Source of the DNA: Fasciolopsis buskii
Lineage: Eukaryota > Platyhelminthes > Trematoda > Plagiorchiida > Fasciolidae
Assembly (NCBI GenBank): GCA_008360955.1
Contig: LUCM01005996.1
Span: 35,771 to 99,770, forward strand
DNA: 64,000 bases
Direction: 5' to 3'
In this document: positions 12,701-22,900 of the stretch, one piece after another
Layout of the letters: every line of letters begins with the position of its first letter
Position numbering within the stretch: position 1 is the stretch's first letter
Notes under the pieces: model-generated
What the model saw: only the letters and a program-made list of their open reading frames with translations
What the model was told of the DNA's origin: nothing
Databases searched by the model: none
Translations under genes and position numbers: made by a program

Positions 12701-13990
12701 CCAATGGACAACTATTCTCAAACTGGAACGGTATCCTTGACCCGAAAGGTCGGACGCGGACCCGAGTTCAACTGTCTCCTCAGAAATATGGCGCCACTGG
12801 TCATGCACATATGATAGGTTTCCTCTTAAAGTCGGGGTAGACGATTCGGAAGAACTCAATTTCCTCTACATTTACCTTTTCGCCGGCGACCTATGATTAC
12901 GTGGCCGATTGCTCCTCGTACAAGGATGCTATTGGAACATCAGAACAGCCAGATTAAGTCTCTGCTCGTTATCTACTGGTTACATGCGAATAGCAATTGG
13001 GTCCAAATTCACATCAGTATTTTCAGAAACTTAAGTCCTTAGCCTCCAAATGCCTCAGCATGGTCAGGGTGGGTATCTCAGACTCTGAGCTGGCCTCTCG
13101 CTCTGAATGGTTATCGAAATGTTCCGAAGTGACCAGTGTCTTAAACAGCCTCTGCCGAGGAAGTCCTATGGACTACTTTCTCGTGGCGGTATTTCTGCTA
13201 AATTGGCAAGTCGAGGGCGAATGCACAGCATCCTCCGCCAGATTGGCTGATCAATGATGATTAGTCTAGGGGATCTGGTTAAATTCTGATTCCAAACCAA
13301 CCGCAGGCGGCGCACGAAGCACACTGCTGTGTGCTCACCGACATCCGTGGTGAAGGGGTGTACTGGGCACCCAGGATGTTTAGCCCCATCTGAAGGACGC
13401 ACGAACTGAGCAATAACTCACTGGTCCCTAATGGTTTACTTGACCCTTCATCGTCATCATCGTACAGCGTTAAACAGCAAGGCGAGTCTCATTCACGGCA
13501 GCCTTTTCCTTAGAGTTACAAGTTTCTATAAAAAGACTGAATATCCAAGGGGAACAGGGAGTGGACAGACACAGGTGGGAAAAGATAAGACGCTGTTGCA
13601 GCCAACACACGAAACACAGGCTAACTGTACAAAAGTACCCTCTCAATCGTTCTGATTTGATAGAAAATGACAACACGATCACCACTGTTCACGGTTCATT
13701 GTTGTATCTACTTGGTCCTTGTGTCATCCTGTTGCCTTGTGAGTTAGACCATTTGGTCAAAGGCTCGGGGTAGAGTCCTTTAAGTCGGCCCTCCACTCTG
13801 GTTTAGGCAATCCGGTAGTACCAAGCTCACAGAGGAATCATGGATCCTGATAGATGCCCAGGGATGTGAAGTTGGATAGTAGAACTAGCACGCGCTGTGA
13901 ACTCTACATATTGCTTCTTTTTTTCTTATTCCTTTTCGCTCATTGTTTTCATCCTCCACTATGATGTCGATGGCCCACTGTCTGCACTCA
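12701..13990. other. No recognisable gene
   Basis: Could include the decayed 5' part of LINE A2, but no endonuclease motif was recognised. Open frames at 12997-13257 (plus) and 13166-13402 (minus) overlap each other and look accidental. Confidence 0.35.
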
Positions 13991-13999
13991 GATTTGTGT

Positions 14000-14108
14000 A
14001 GTATATGTATACATTTATATATGTATGAAAGTTATATATATATATATGTCTCACCAGAATCCAATTTGTATATATATATATATACATATACATATGTATA
14101 CATATATA
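14000..14108. repeat. TA/TATACA microsatellite cluster
   Basis: Two TA-rich tracts (about 14033-14047 and 14069-14108) with interspersed TATGTATACA units. It lies directly upstream of the gypsy zinc-knuckle remnant and probably interrupts or replaces the gag part of that element. Confidence 0.85.
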
Positions 14109-14128
14109 GCAAAAGACCAATTTTCGGG

Positions 14129-14183
14129 TGTAGTTTTGTAATAACTGTGGGGAGGGCGACATTTCAAGCCTGTTTGTAGATCA
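14129..14183 (+). pseudogene. Gypsy gag nucleocapsid zinc knuckle, frameshifted
   Basis: The reading CNNCG followed after a one-base shift by GRHFKPVCRS gives the CX2CX4HX4C pattern of a retroviral-type zinc knuckle. The knuckle is followed by about 40 residues before the protease, as in related elements. The shift breaks the finger, so it is non-functional. Confidence 0.65.
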
Positions 14184-14283
14184 TTCCCAAAAGAACAAAA
14201 CGGCCGCTGCGACATCAGAGCTCTCAGCCACAGTCACTACATCTGCCCCGATTTGGCTTTCTCGTGCACTGACAAACATCAAC

Positions 14284-14580
14284 GTGAACGATATTTCCTT
14301 GAAGACTGTGATAAATACGGGAAGTTCCGAAAGTTGTACCGCGGAAACTGTTGCACTGTGTCACTTAAAGGTTATAAAGTCATTCAGCGCCGTATATATG
14401 GCTTCCACAAGTCTAATTAGTCGCACAAAAAGCTACTACCATATTAGAGTTAGACTCAAACAAAGTTCGTACGAAAATTTCAGACTCCGTACACCCACTT
14501 TTGTGTACTGACATATTATTAGGACACGACCTTTTGAAACTCCATAAATTTACCTGAATATTATTTAACGGTTCCAAACT
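14284..14580 (+). pseudogene. Gypsy aspartic protease remnant
   Basis: Residues TVINTGSSES followed by VYMASTSLISR and, after a stop, GHDLLKLHK match the retropepsin-like domain of this gypsy group (family form: DTGSS..., MAS.., GQDF..H). The catalytic triad DTG is changed to NTG at 14314-14322, which would abolish activity. An in-frame stop follows codon 75. The domain lies directly between the zinc knuckle and the reverse transcriptase, as expected. Confidence 0.75.
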
Positions 14581-14599
14581 AACTCTTTTGTAGCGTGAC

Positions 14600-15330
14600 T
14601 ACTTTGCGTATCCAACCACCGTCCCGTTTTAAGAATCTACTGCCTAATTGTAAACCTATTGCAACAAAATTGCAAATTCATACATCGGATGATGAATAAT
14701 TCATTCAATCAAAAACCCGAAAAATTCTTCAAGGCATCACCGAAACGTCAACCTTGCCCTAGTGCCCCCAATTCCTCGTACTAACCAACGAACGACACAA
14801 AAGGAACGTGGCCGCTGACTACAGTCAAATCATCAGTCGGTATAGGCTATTGGGTCATTAACAGGAATAGACAAAATGACATCCAAAATATCACGGAATA
14901 CTGTTTAGCGCTTTGGATTTGCGAAGCGCGTACCACCGAATAGCCATAGCAAAACAAGATCGTCTATACACTACATTTGGAGACTGTGGTAGATTATACA
15001 AATTTTATAAGATATTATTTGAAGTGACAAGTGGGGTTGCTTGCTTTCAGCGTGCTATCGACAAAATCATTCACGACAAAAGCCTGGCGGGCATTTTTGC
15101 CTACATCAGTAACATCACCGTGTGTTGAAGGAGCAAGGAAGATCACAATAAAACTCTGGCCGATTTCCTTGGCGCAGCGAAGAAGCACAGCCACACCCTG
15201 AACGACGAGAAGAGCGTCGTTGATGACAAAGAAGTGAGACACTTGGTTTGTGAAGTTTCTCACGGATTGATTAAGCCTGACCCTGAGAGACTACTCCAAG
15301 AACTGCTAGCGCTCAACGACCTAAATTCTG
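14600..15330 (+). pseudogene. Gypsy reverse transcriptase, broken
   Basis: Successive blocks are NLLPNCKPIATK (about 14630), LTNERHKRNVAADYSQIISR (about 14780-14840), then ALDLRSAYHRIAIAKQD (motif A, catalytic Asp present, frame 14913-15128). VTSGVACFQRAID follows, then AYISNITVC, where the YxDD catalytic motif has become YISN (15102-15113), then a stop. After the stop the same frame continues through the thumb and connection segment (DFLGAAKKHSHTLNDEKS, HGLIKPDPERLLQ). Two or more frameshifts and the loss of both motif C aspartates make it inactive. Confidence 0.85.
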
Positions 15331-15850
15331 AGCCACGATCCGTTGGGTTGTGTTTATATTACTCCAACTGAATACTCGGATGAAGTTCATCCGCTGGTTC
15401 GCAAGAGATTATTCCCCTTGCCGAACAACGTCAAGGCATCTTTCGGGGCACCCAAAAATGAGCTTGAAAGCGCGGCTGTCGCCGCTATCGATTCAGAAAT
15501 ACCATTGGTCGTAGAACCCGACGCATCAGATATAGCTGTTTCTGCTTTCCTTGCACAGAAAGGTCGACCAGTAGCATTCTTTCCCGGGACACTATCGAGA
15601 AATGAAGGACATCACTCCTCTGTAGTGAAAGAAGTCAGCGCTATCGTCGAAGCTATATAGAAATGGAGACAATCTATTCAGCATTTACTTCAGAATTGTT
15701 ACAGGTCAAAAGTCGGTTGCTTTCATGTTTGACTCTGGACAACACGGGAAAACCAAGAACAAGATTCAGAGGTGAGGAATCGAACTCTCAGATTATGGTT
15801 TTGACGTTATCTATCTACCGGGTCGTGATAATATGGCGGCCGACGAACTA
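15331..15850 (+). pseudogene. Gypsy RNase H domain, broken
   Basis: The open frame 15343-15660 contains VHPLVRKRLFPL, LESAAVAAIDSEIPLVVEPD, ASDIAVSAFLAQ and SRNEGHHSSVVKEVSAIVEA. These are the connection and RNase H blocks that follow RT in Ty3/gypsy elements, with the first catalytic Asp of the DASD motif kept. A stop at 15658 interrupts the frame just before KWRQ. The remainder, including the usual RPG..N.AAD.LSR end, continues with frame changes into the integrase frame (GRDNMAADELSRSFSS near 15825-15865). Confidence 0.85.
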
Positions 15851-16546
15851 TCCCGAAGCTTCTCTTCGGCGAATATATTTCTGGAATCACTGAAAGAACT
15901 GCACAACTGGTGCCATCCGGGTGTTGTCTGTGCTTCAGTTTTTGGAAAGCTAAAACCCCGCATTCTGTCAATAATGCGACGTCTATCACTAGTAGTTGTC
16001 CAGTCTGTGTCAAATGTAAAACCACCGTTCTGTAAATTGCTTACCGAGAATTTCATCAAAGCCATCGTTCCGCTTGACAGATTGGACATTGAGTGTAAAG
16101 GACCGTTGGCATTCCGAAACCGATATTTTCTGGCAAACGTGGACGAGTATTCCAGATTTCGTTTTGCTTATGCATGCCCCAATCTATCAGCTCCTACCGT
16201 TATTCGGTGTCTAACCCATCTGTTCTCGATTTTTGCAATGCCCTCCTCGGATAGGGCTTTTCCTTTCATGTCTCACGAATTGAAAATCTTTCCCCATAGC
16301 AATGAAATTGTCTCTAGCAGAAAGACAGCCTACAAGCCCCAGTCGACCGTCAAGGTTGAAACGCTCCACGAAACCCTTTGGAGGACTACTGTTTTGGCAC
16401 CAGTAAAAAATATGCTTCTTAGCAAGTGGGACACTGTCCCCCCGTACGCCCTCCATTCTATCCGTTCGATGTTGTGCACATCTACAAACTCAACCCTTCA
16501 TGAACACCCATTTTCTGATAACAGGAAGTCCTCATCGAGAGTATGA
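15833..16546 (+). pseudogene. Gypsy integrase remnant (longest frame of the window, 237 codons)
   Basis: It starts with the end of RNase H (AADELSRSF). The N-terminal zinc-binding part (LHNWCHPGV; the CPVC pair is present only in another frame near 15997) and the catalytic core follow. In the core the first acidic residue sits in LDIECKGPL, where related elements have IDF, so Asp is replaced by Glu. The second Asp in SSDRAFPFMS and the Glu in VETLHETLW are kept. NVDEYSRFRFAY and ALHSIRSMLCTSTN are also typical. It ends at a stop; the C-terminal part resumes at 16583 in another frame. Confidence 0.88.
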
Positions 16547-16582
16547 CCGCCTACCTGACTGAGCAGTTCAGAAGCTGTCCTA

Positions 16583-16942
16583 ATGCGTCCGCCTGTAAAA
16601 TCAACAAAGTACAATCTCTTGGTAGACAAGGTGCAGTTTCTCGAGTGTAATCCCAAGTACGCCCCTATATGGTTACCAGATGGGCTGGAGGACACAGTGC
16701 CCACACACCATTTGACATCTAGTGGTCAAGTCTCAGAACCATTGGTGGTTGATCATTCAAAAACTAACGAGGCACTAATTTTGAATGTCGAACATCAATA
16801 CACACTCTACACTGTTTGTGACAGCTTTAAAAATCTAGACCCCATTGTTACCCCACCCCTCTCTGCATCAATTCTAGATTCGCATCCCTTAGTGAAGGCA
16901 CAACGTGTTCATCCGTGCAACTTGAGAAACAGGGAAGTTTAA
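16583..16942 (+). pseudogene. Gypsy integrase C-terminal tail
   Basis: The block STKYNLLVDKVQFLECNPKY followed by LPDGLEDTVPTHHLTSSG matches the segment after the integrase core in this gypsy group, ending in a basic stretch (LVKAQRVHPCNLRNREV). It lies in a different frame from 15833-16546, so one more frameshift is present between them. The end at 16942 is probably the true end of pol; a 3' LTR would be expected next but was not identified. Confidence 0.75.
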
Positions 16943-18589
16943 AACAATTCTTTTGAAAATAAATGACTCTCCATCTTAATTATCCGTGGGAGTATCATGT
17001 TCAAGTCCTGTTTGTATTTGCTAATCTGGCTGTTTTCCATCGTTTTTTCAGCTCCCATTGCATATTGATCAGTCTTAACTCTCAATATTTGTCTTCTAAC
17101 TGTCAAACGCACTCTTTGGAATTAAGCATACGTCAGTTAACGCCGATGCTAAAACTTCGCCTCGTGTCTTTTGAAGAAAACCGTCTCCCTGATGACTTCA
17201 TTCACGATGGCGTGGCTGGTATCCACCTGTATTATCTCCCTTGCAAACATACTTGGAAGGCTCACTGTGACACTGCTCCTTGAAATGCTCTTCCAAACGT
17301 CGCGGCCGACGCTCCTGAGTGAATCCGTGAACCACCGAATTCCTCGATTACTTTACTGACACTCAGTTCCCGTGGACCAGTATTCCTAATCAACCGCTAA
17401 AAATTGCGACTATTCGCAATAGCCTGTCATTGGCGATTCCCTAGACTTTTATCCATCACCAGTTGCTGTCATTTCTCAAGCGCTTGGTCAGCTGATGATT
17501 CAGGAACTCATGAACCTCATTGCACGTGACATCCGGAGAGACGGGTCTGCGAGCACAGCCGAGAAAGTGCTCTGATGGGCATTGATGAATATGTCTCTTC
17601 CAAGCTCCCGTGTTGGGTTAATGCTCCAGTCTTGTGGTTAAGGCCTTTGTGTCAAAGGCTCCAGTTAGCGTTCCCAAAGAAAAACTCCTGCGGTATGAGC
17701 AGCCACGAATTAACGTTAACCCGAATATCTCCAGCCTCTTTTCTTTAGGGAACCTTTCTAATCTCCCTTATCCCGATGCAGGGACCACGAAGTTGAACAC
17801 GAAGAACTGGGACTAGCGATTTTACCTGAAGGCAGCAGTGATGAAATGGGAAGAAAGTTCCCTAGCATTACTTAAAATTACGTGTTTACTTAACTTAGGT
17901 ACACTCAATTTCCGTTCATCCACCCAAATAGGGCAACAAGCTGTCCTAGCCAGAACTTCTGATAAATTCCAAAATAGTCATATGTTGTCTCCAAAACGTG
18001 CATAGATGATCCCATTTCCGCGATCAATTTACGTAACCCAGGTGCAGCCTTATTCTGACGCTTCACTTTTCACGTGGCCGGGGGTCCGGCTTCGCGGTCA
18101 GGCTAGGATTGGGATGCAGCAATCAATGAGGCTTGTAAATCACTGTGGTGTCAGCTAACCAAGAGCCTGTGCAACCACCGTGTGCAGTGATGGATAGATA
18201 AGTGTAGGGAAATGAAAAGGTTGCGGCTACCGACAATAGTCGTAGTTTTCATCGACCGATTGAGAATACTGGTCCACGGAAGCAGAGTGAAGAGAGTTAA
18301 CTAAAGAATCCAACAGCTTATTGATTCACTTAGGAGCACTGGTTGAAACGTTAAACAGAGTACCTACGGAAGCAGTTTTGTTGGCTCACGGCTAGTGAGC
18401 CATCCAACTTTATGTGCAAGTCAAACAGCGCAGGAACATACCAGCCACCTCCTCGAAACAAAAGCCATCAAGGAAATACGTTTTCATCAGATAGTTGTAT
18501 CAAATAGATTGAACCCGTCTTTCTAGGATGATGATGAAATGTCAGTAAAACTCCCAGGATCAAATCGGACAAGGAAACAAATTTTTAAG
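16943..18589. other. No recognisable gene; possible remains of a 3' LTR
   Basis: This sequence follows the gypsy pol tail. With no 5' counterpart available, an LTR cannot be shown. Near 17625-17680 a GTGGTTAAGGCC stretch followed by a CCTTTG/CAAAGG stem resembles a tRNA-derived repeat head but lacks a box B. Confidence 0.4.
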
Positions 18590-19915
18590 GTCTGTTCTGG
18601 ATTGCCGAATTTACCGGTTTACTCCATATGTTTTAGGTCCCTATACGTAATCCACAGAGGATTTAATTTGGCAGGCGAGTGATCAAAATCGTTCGCCAGG
18701 CCCATTAGTATATTTAGTTCTTGGTCGCGAAAGGCAAATTTTGAGTATCATGCTGATTTCTCCCCCGGTCACCTTTCCATTGAGCAAATCTTCATTTCGA
18801 GGCAAACCATAGGACATAAACACAATTGCTTTAGGACCACTATTTCTGTCATCCTTTATCTGAAAGCGGCGCTCGACTCAGTCTTATTTGGATCTCTTTT
18901 GCTCTGTTTCTCATTGAAGGACGTGTCGGAAAAATTGGTTTCCTTCACTCTTTTCGAACAGCATAAGCCGAGATCATGCTTGCGGCGTTATTCCACCAGA
19001 GTTTACCATGAGGAGTGGCGTTCGTCAGGGTTGCCTACTTCCAACTATTCTTTTCAACTCTCTCATTGAGCCGTTTGTGCAGCCTACCTTATTCTCTCGT
19101 GAGAATGGTGGCACTGTTTCCTCAGACAAGGAAATGCCTGAGTGCGAATTTACGGGCGATGTTTTGCCACAGCTTAGTGAACCAATTAAGTTGTCAGCTC
19201 TTCATATTCGCCAGGGAGGTAGTCTAAGAATGTATGGGTTGAATTTTACAGATCGAAAGTATAAAATGCTATTTCAAGACTTGATTTGCTAGAACCCGGA
19301 CCTTGATCTAGTTGGGGAGGAATTAACTTAGACATAAATTTACTTAAGCATTTGTTCCGTACTCGGTGGTCGTACATCGGATGAAGTTTCTTCGCACCTG
19401 CAGAATGTTGGATTGGCAGATGACAATCCGACGGATAGTTAGATTCAGCGTGATATCCCCTATCCAACAAAGATTGAGTTTGTACAACTGCGATGATACA
19501 AAAATATGGTTTTAGGAGACAGAAGATGTGGGAGGACTTTCGGTGTTTGAATGCTATTGCCTTCATAGTGATGGTAGGATACAGAAGGGGAATTTATCAG
19601 TAACTCAGTGGTTAGACATGAGATAATGGCTCCCGGGATTCTATCTTTAGAAGAGGTACTGAATCAGAATAAATTGAGATGATTGGAATAGGCTTCCATA
19701 TGTTGTACGCTGTTTTGCTAGACGGGTATTCGTTGGAAGTTGGTTGGAGGTGTCCACTCAGTGATATGATAAAATAGCACTAAAACTGTGACCACTGGAC
19801 TGGCTGGTATAGACACAGTTAGGATACCGAGAGATCCCCCGACTGATGGTTGGAAAGAGTGGGCAATGTCTCTATTCCGCAGTCAGCAGTAAACTTGCAT
19901 TTTTAATCTCATCTA
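18590..19915 (+). mobile_element. LINE family A reverse transcriptase to C-terminus (copy A3, highly decayed)
   Basis: Blocks in order are IHRGFNLAGE (about 18650) and LSIEQIFISRQTIGHKH (about 18780-18830). TISVILYLKAALDSV follows (motif A; the catalytic Asp of FLDLKAAFD is Tyr). Then come SGVRQGCLLPTILFN (motif B, 19008 onward) and ECEFTGDVLPQLSEPIKL (motif C, YADD changed to FTGD). Next are LNFTDRKYKMLFQDLIC, NPDLDLVGEELT, SVLGGRTSDEVSSHLQN, ETEDVGGLSVFECYCLHS and finally IPRDPPTDGWKEWAMSLFRS near 19835-19895. Several stops and frame changes lie between them. It covers the same segment as A2 plus the tail seen in A1 and A4, showing that all belong to one family. Confidence 0.85.
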
Positions 19916-22900
19916 TTCCTTGTGGCTGCTCGGTTTATTATTTTTCACTTGAAATTTCACTAATTCTCTTTATCAGTTCTCCTTTCATAAGACGATGCTT
20001 TGAGAGAACACGGTGGTGCACGGTGGTTCTGAAACTGGAATCCACATCAAGCAGACGAGTAGCTATACTCTAATAGCACTTATCAGCTTTTCATGTAGTC
20101 TGCAATAGCAGGTTTCTACGCTCACAGTCTTTACAGCAAATGACAATCAAGAAGCAGAAAGAGGAATCTAGAACATAGATGAGTTGGGAAGCAGATCGTA
20201 GATATACACACTTGAAAAAAGCAATAGCTGTGGGATCGGTGTTCTGAATCCTTTCAGGTTTTTGTCCATGCATTCACCTACTAATGATGCATTAATTATT
20301 AGGTCATCCAAATTATTGATGGTGACTAAGCAAAATATATGCATACTATTGATTGCCAAATTCCCTGCCAGCCTTAGTTTGGACTGCTCTGTGGCCCATT
20401 GATTGTAAACATGTACCATGAACGCACCGAGGAATCCAAAAGCACCTATGCCAAATGTTGACGGTTTTAGGAATTTACGCACCTTGCCTCTTATTGGCCT
20501 AAATTTCTTCCTTATACATTCTTCTTCCTGCCCTAGCCTGCTAGCTGTTTGCCAAGACAGCCTTAAGCTACGGACCCCACATCCGACTCCACAAGGAAAT
20601 TGATGAAATACCTAGTTGAATCATTCCCATGGACCATACGTATTAGGCAATTGTGATGACCGTTGCTTTCAGTGGGCTGATTGTTTTCCAAGACTTACAG
20701 AACTAAATGTCTGCTTATTTGGACTCTCTTCCTCTCTCGGACGACTTCGGTCCGTCGACCGTAGTTGTTTCGAGACATCCGTGCGTATTATCGTAAAAGC
20801 AACAACAATAACGTCAACCTAAACATAATTAACAGGACCGCCTTCCTCGCATCGTAGCGTGAATCCGGCCAAATGCCCACCTTACAGGCAGGCGCCTACC
20901 ATGTACTACTGGTTGCGATGCCGCCTAAAAAGTTAGGGTAACTTGACCCCTTTGATGATGATAATGATGGTGCTGCATTGTTGGTTGGCGACATTCGGTA
21001 CCGTAAAACCGAGCTGCAGCTTTGCATCTATTTGTTCTTCTGGGTGTTTGCATCCTATCTAGACTGAACCGTTGTATAGGGCAGGAGATTCCAAAAGGTC
21101 AGTTACGGCGCCTTGTGCCATCGTCAGTTTCTTTAGGTGGAACAAGCTGACAGCCCATAATTTGAGTGTGTGCATGCCCATCACTTGACTGATTGTGCCT
21201 GCCGCGCACGAACTACCTCGGGATGTGAGCTCATCGACCACACTTATGTCAGTTGCTTCGCCAAAAGACTGGCTTTGTCTGATGTTGGCTAAATTCATAA
21301 AGCTAACCTTTGGCAGCAAAACTAAACAAAGTTTGGTGAAAAACTGCTTTAAATTTAATTCTCGGAGTTTTTATTGCTCATTTTTTTGTTTGAATTTGCG
21401 CATCATTATCAGGGCAATCCGAAGTAATGATTAAGCCAGCAAGGCTGAATTCAGTTTCAGTCAGCGTCATTCAAATGACAGAAAAACGATTGTAAAAGAA
21501 AGCTACCTGCGGAGGCCGAATGTTTAAGGCCACTATGCTATGATGAGATAAGTTATACAAATAGAATTATCATTATATCCAGAAGGAAGTGAATTGGCGG
21601 TGAACTACTCTGATGTCAGCTGAACAATGTGCAGATTTGGAATTTTGATCGACTGCATGCCCAAGGGTGGATACAAAATCAGCCAGCCACCCAGGTTCAA
21701 AGACAGACTGAACAAGGCTTGATTTCGTGAAAGGCTCAGAGATGACATTCGATACGAAGACCAAAGAAGAGGCAATGAGCCCATAGTGAATGAACTTTAA
21801 TTTGATGAGACCTTTATAGGTCGTCTGATGATGACAGATAGACGAAAAAGTCGTGCGAACAGGCCTGAGACCATTTTGATCATCCTTAATTGATTAGGCT
21901 TGATGGGGTTGAAATTGAGACAGGAAGACCGACTGAAGACTATAGGTTTAGAGACTACAAAAATGAGATTTTAAAACAGTCTTTGTTTTTCGCGCCGCTT
22001 GCTTTGTCAGGTATAAGCTGGACTTCATTTTGGAGTCACAACATTTGAGTATTGCATAGCAAGTGATTAGATGTATTTAGCAATCATACTGTAATGTACC
22101 TTTGATAGATTGATATCGGTAAGAGAGATATTCGAGTTTAATCGATCCTCAATCACCAACCAGTCAGATAGTGGTTAGCCGTGGCTTGATGGATGTTGCC
22201 CGGATTGCAAAATCAAGAATTCATTCAACGTGTTCGTAGTCAGATGCATGAGTGATTAAATCCGCCGTCGAACATGGGCACTGCATCATGTACCCCTTCC
22301 AAAATCCAGATGATGACGGACTCGGTTCACCTTACCTTGTCTGTTTGCACCCCAGTTTTGTCGAAAACTTCCATTTGTAGGCTCGTGAACGGCCTTGATA
22401 GGCGCAGTTTTGCTTAGCTCATTTGCCTGACTAAGTCGAAACAGACGTCATTATGTTTGATGCCCGAACAAACCTTAAATTGCTTTCCGGAACTAACTGG
22501 GCATTGTTGAGTTTGGATGTGACGATGCAGTGCTGAGTGTGCCAAGGATGGTCGATTTCGTATGCTCCAAGCAGATAAAGACAACTTCTGTGTTTGGATG
22601 AGAGATCAAAGGTTTTCGTTTTGTTCTAGTTTCAGATTGTCTCGGTTGTCCTGGTACACCCTTTAGTGTTTAAGTTCTATCAACTGCTGAACGTCGTCGC
22701 GGATAGCTTAATAACCATAATATCAAATTCATAATCCCAGTTTAGGATTGGCACAAACGGGTATGACTGAATGTTGATTTATTCCGTCAATAGTGCTCAT
22801 TAAATGTTTGTATCCTAGGGCGACGATGACCAACGTAATTTTCGATTGGTACGCGATGCTTAAGAGCAAATTTCAATGGCCAGTTGTAAAGGACGAAGAT

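Larger units (their letters stand above)
14110..16942 (+). mobile_element. Ty3/gypsy LTR retrotransposon, internal region, multiply broken
   Basis: The domain order is gag zinc knuckle (about 14142-14183), aspartic protease, reverse transcriptase, RNase H, integrase and C-terminal tail, the classical Ty3/gypsy order. Family resemblance is to gypsy elements abundant in flatworm genomes, judged from blocks such as ADYSQII, KPDPERLLQ, SRNEGHHSSV and VDEYSRF. At least six frameshifts and several stops separate the blocks, so no polyprotein can be made. No gag capsid part, primer-binding site or LTR pair was found. The 5' side is occupied by microsatellites, and the tail ORF ends at 16942 without a visible LTR start. 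This is an old fossil copy. Confidence 0.88.

Noticed and set aside
20168..20600. Protein-like minus-strand frame (VRKFLKPSTFGIGAFGFLG)
   Set aside because: Hydrophobic and plausible, but no pair of splice sites with consistent phase and no recognised family.
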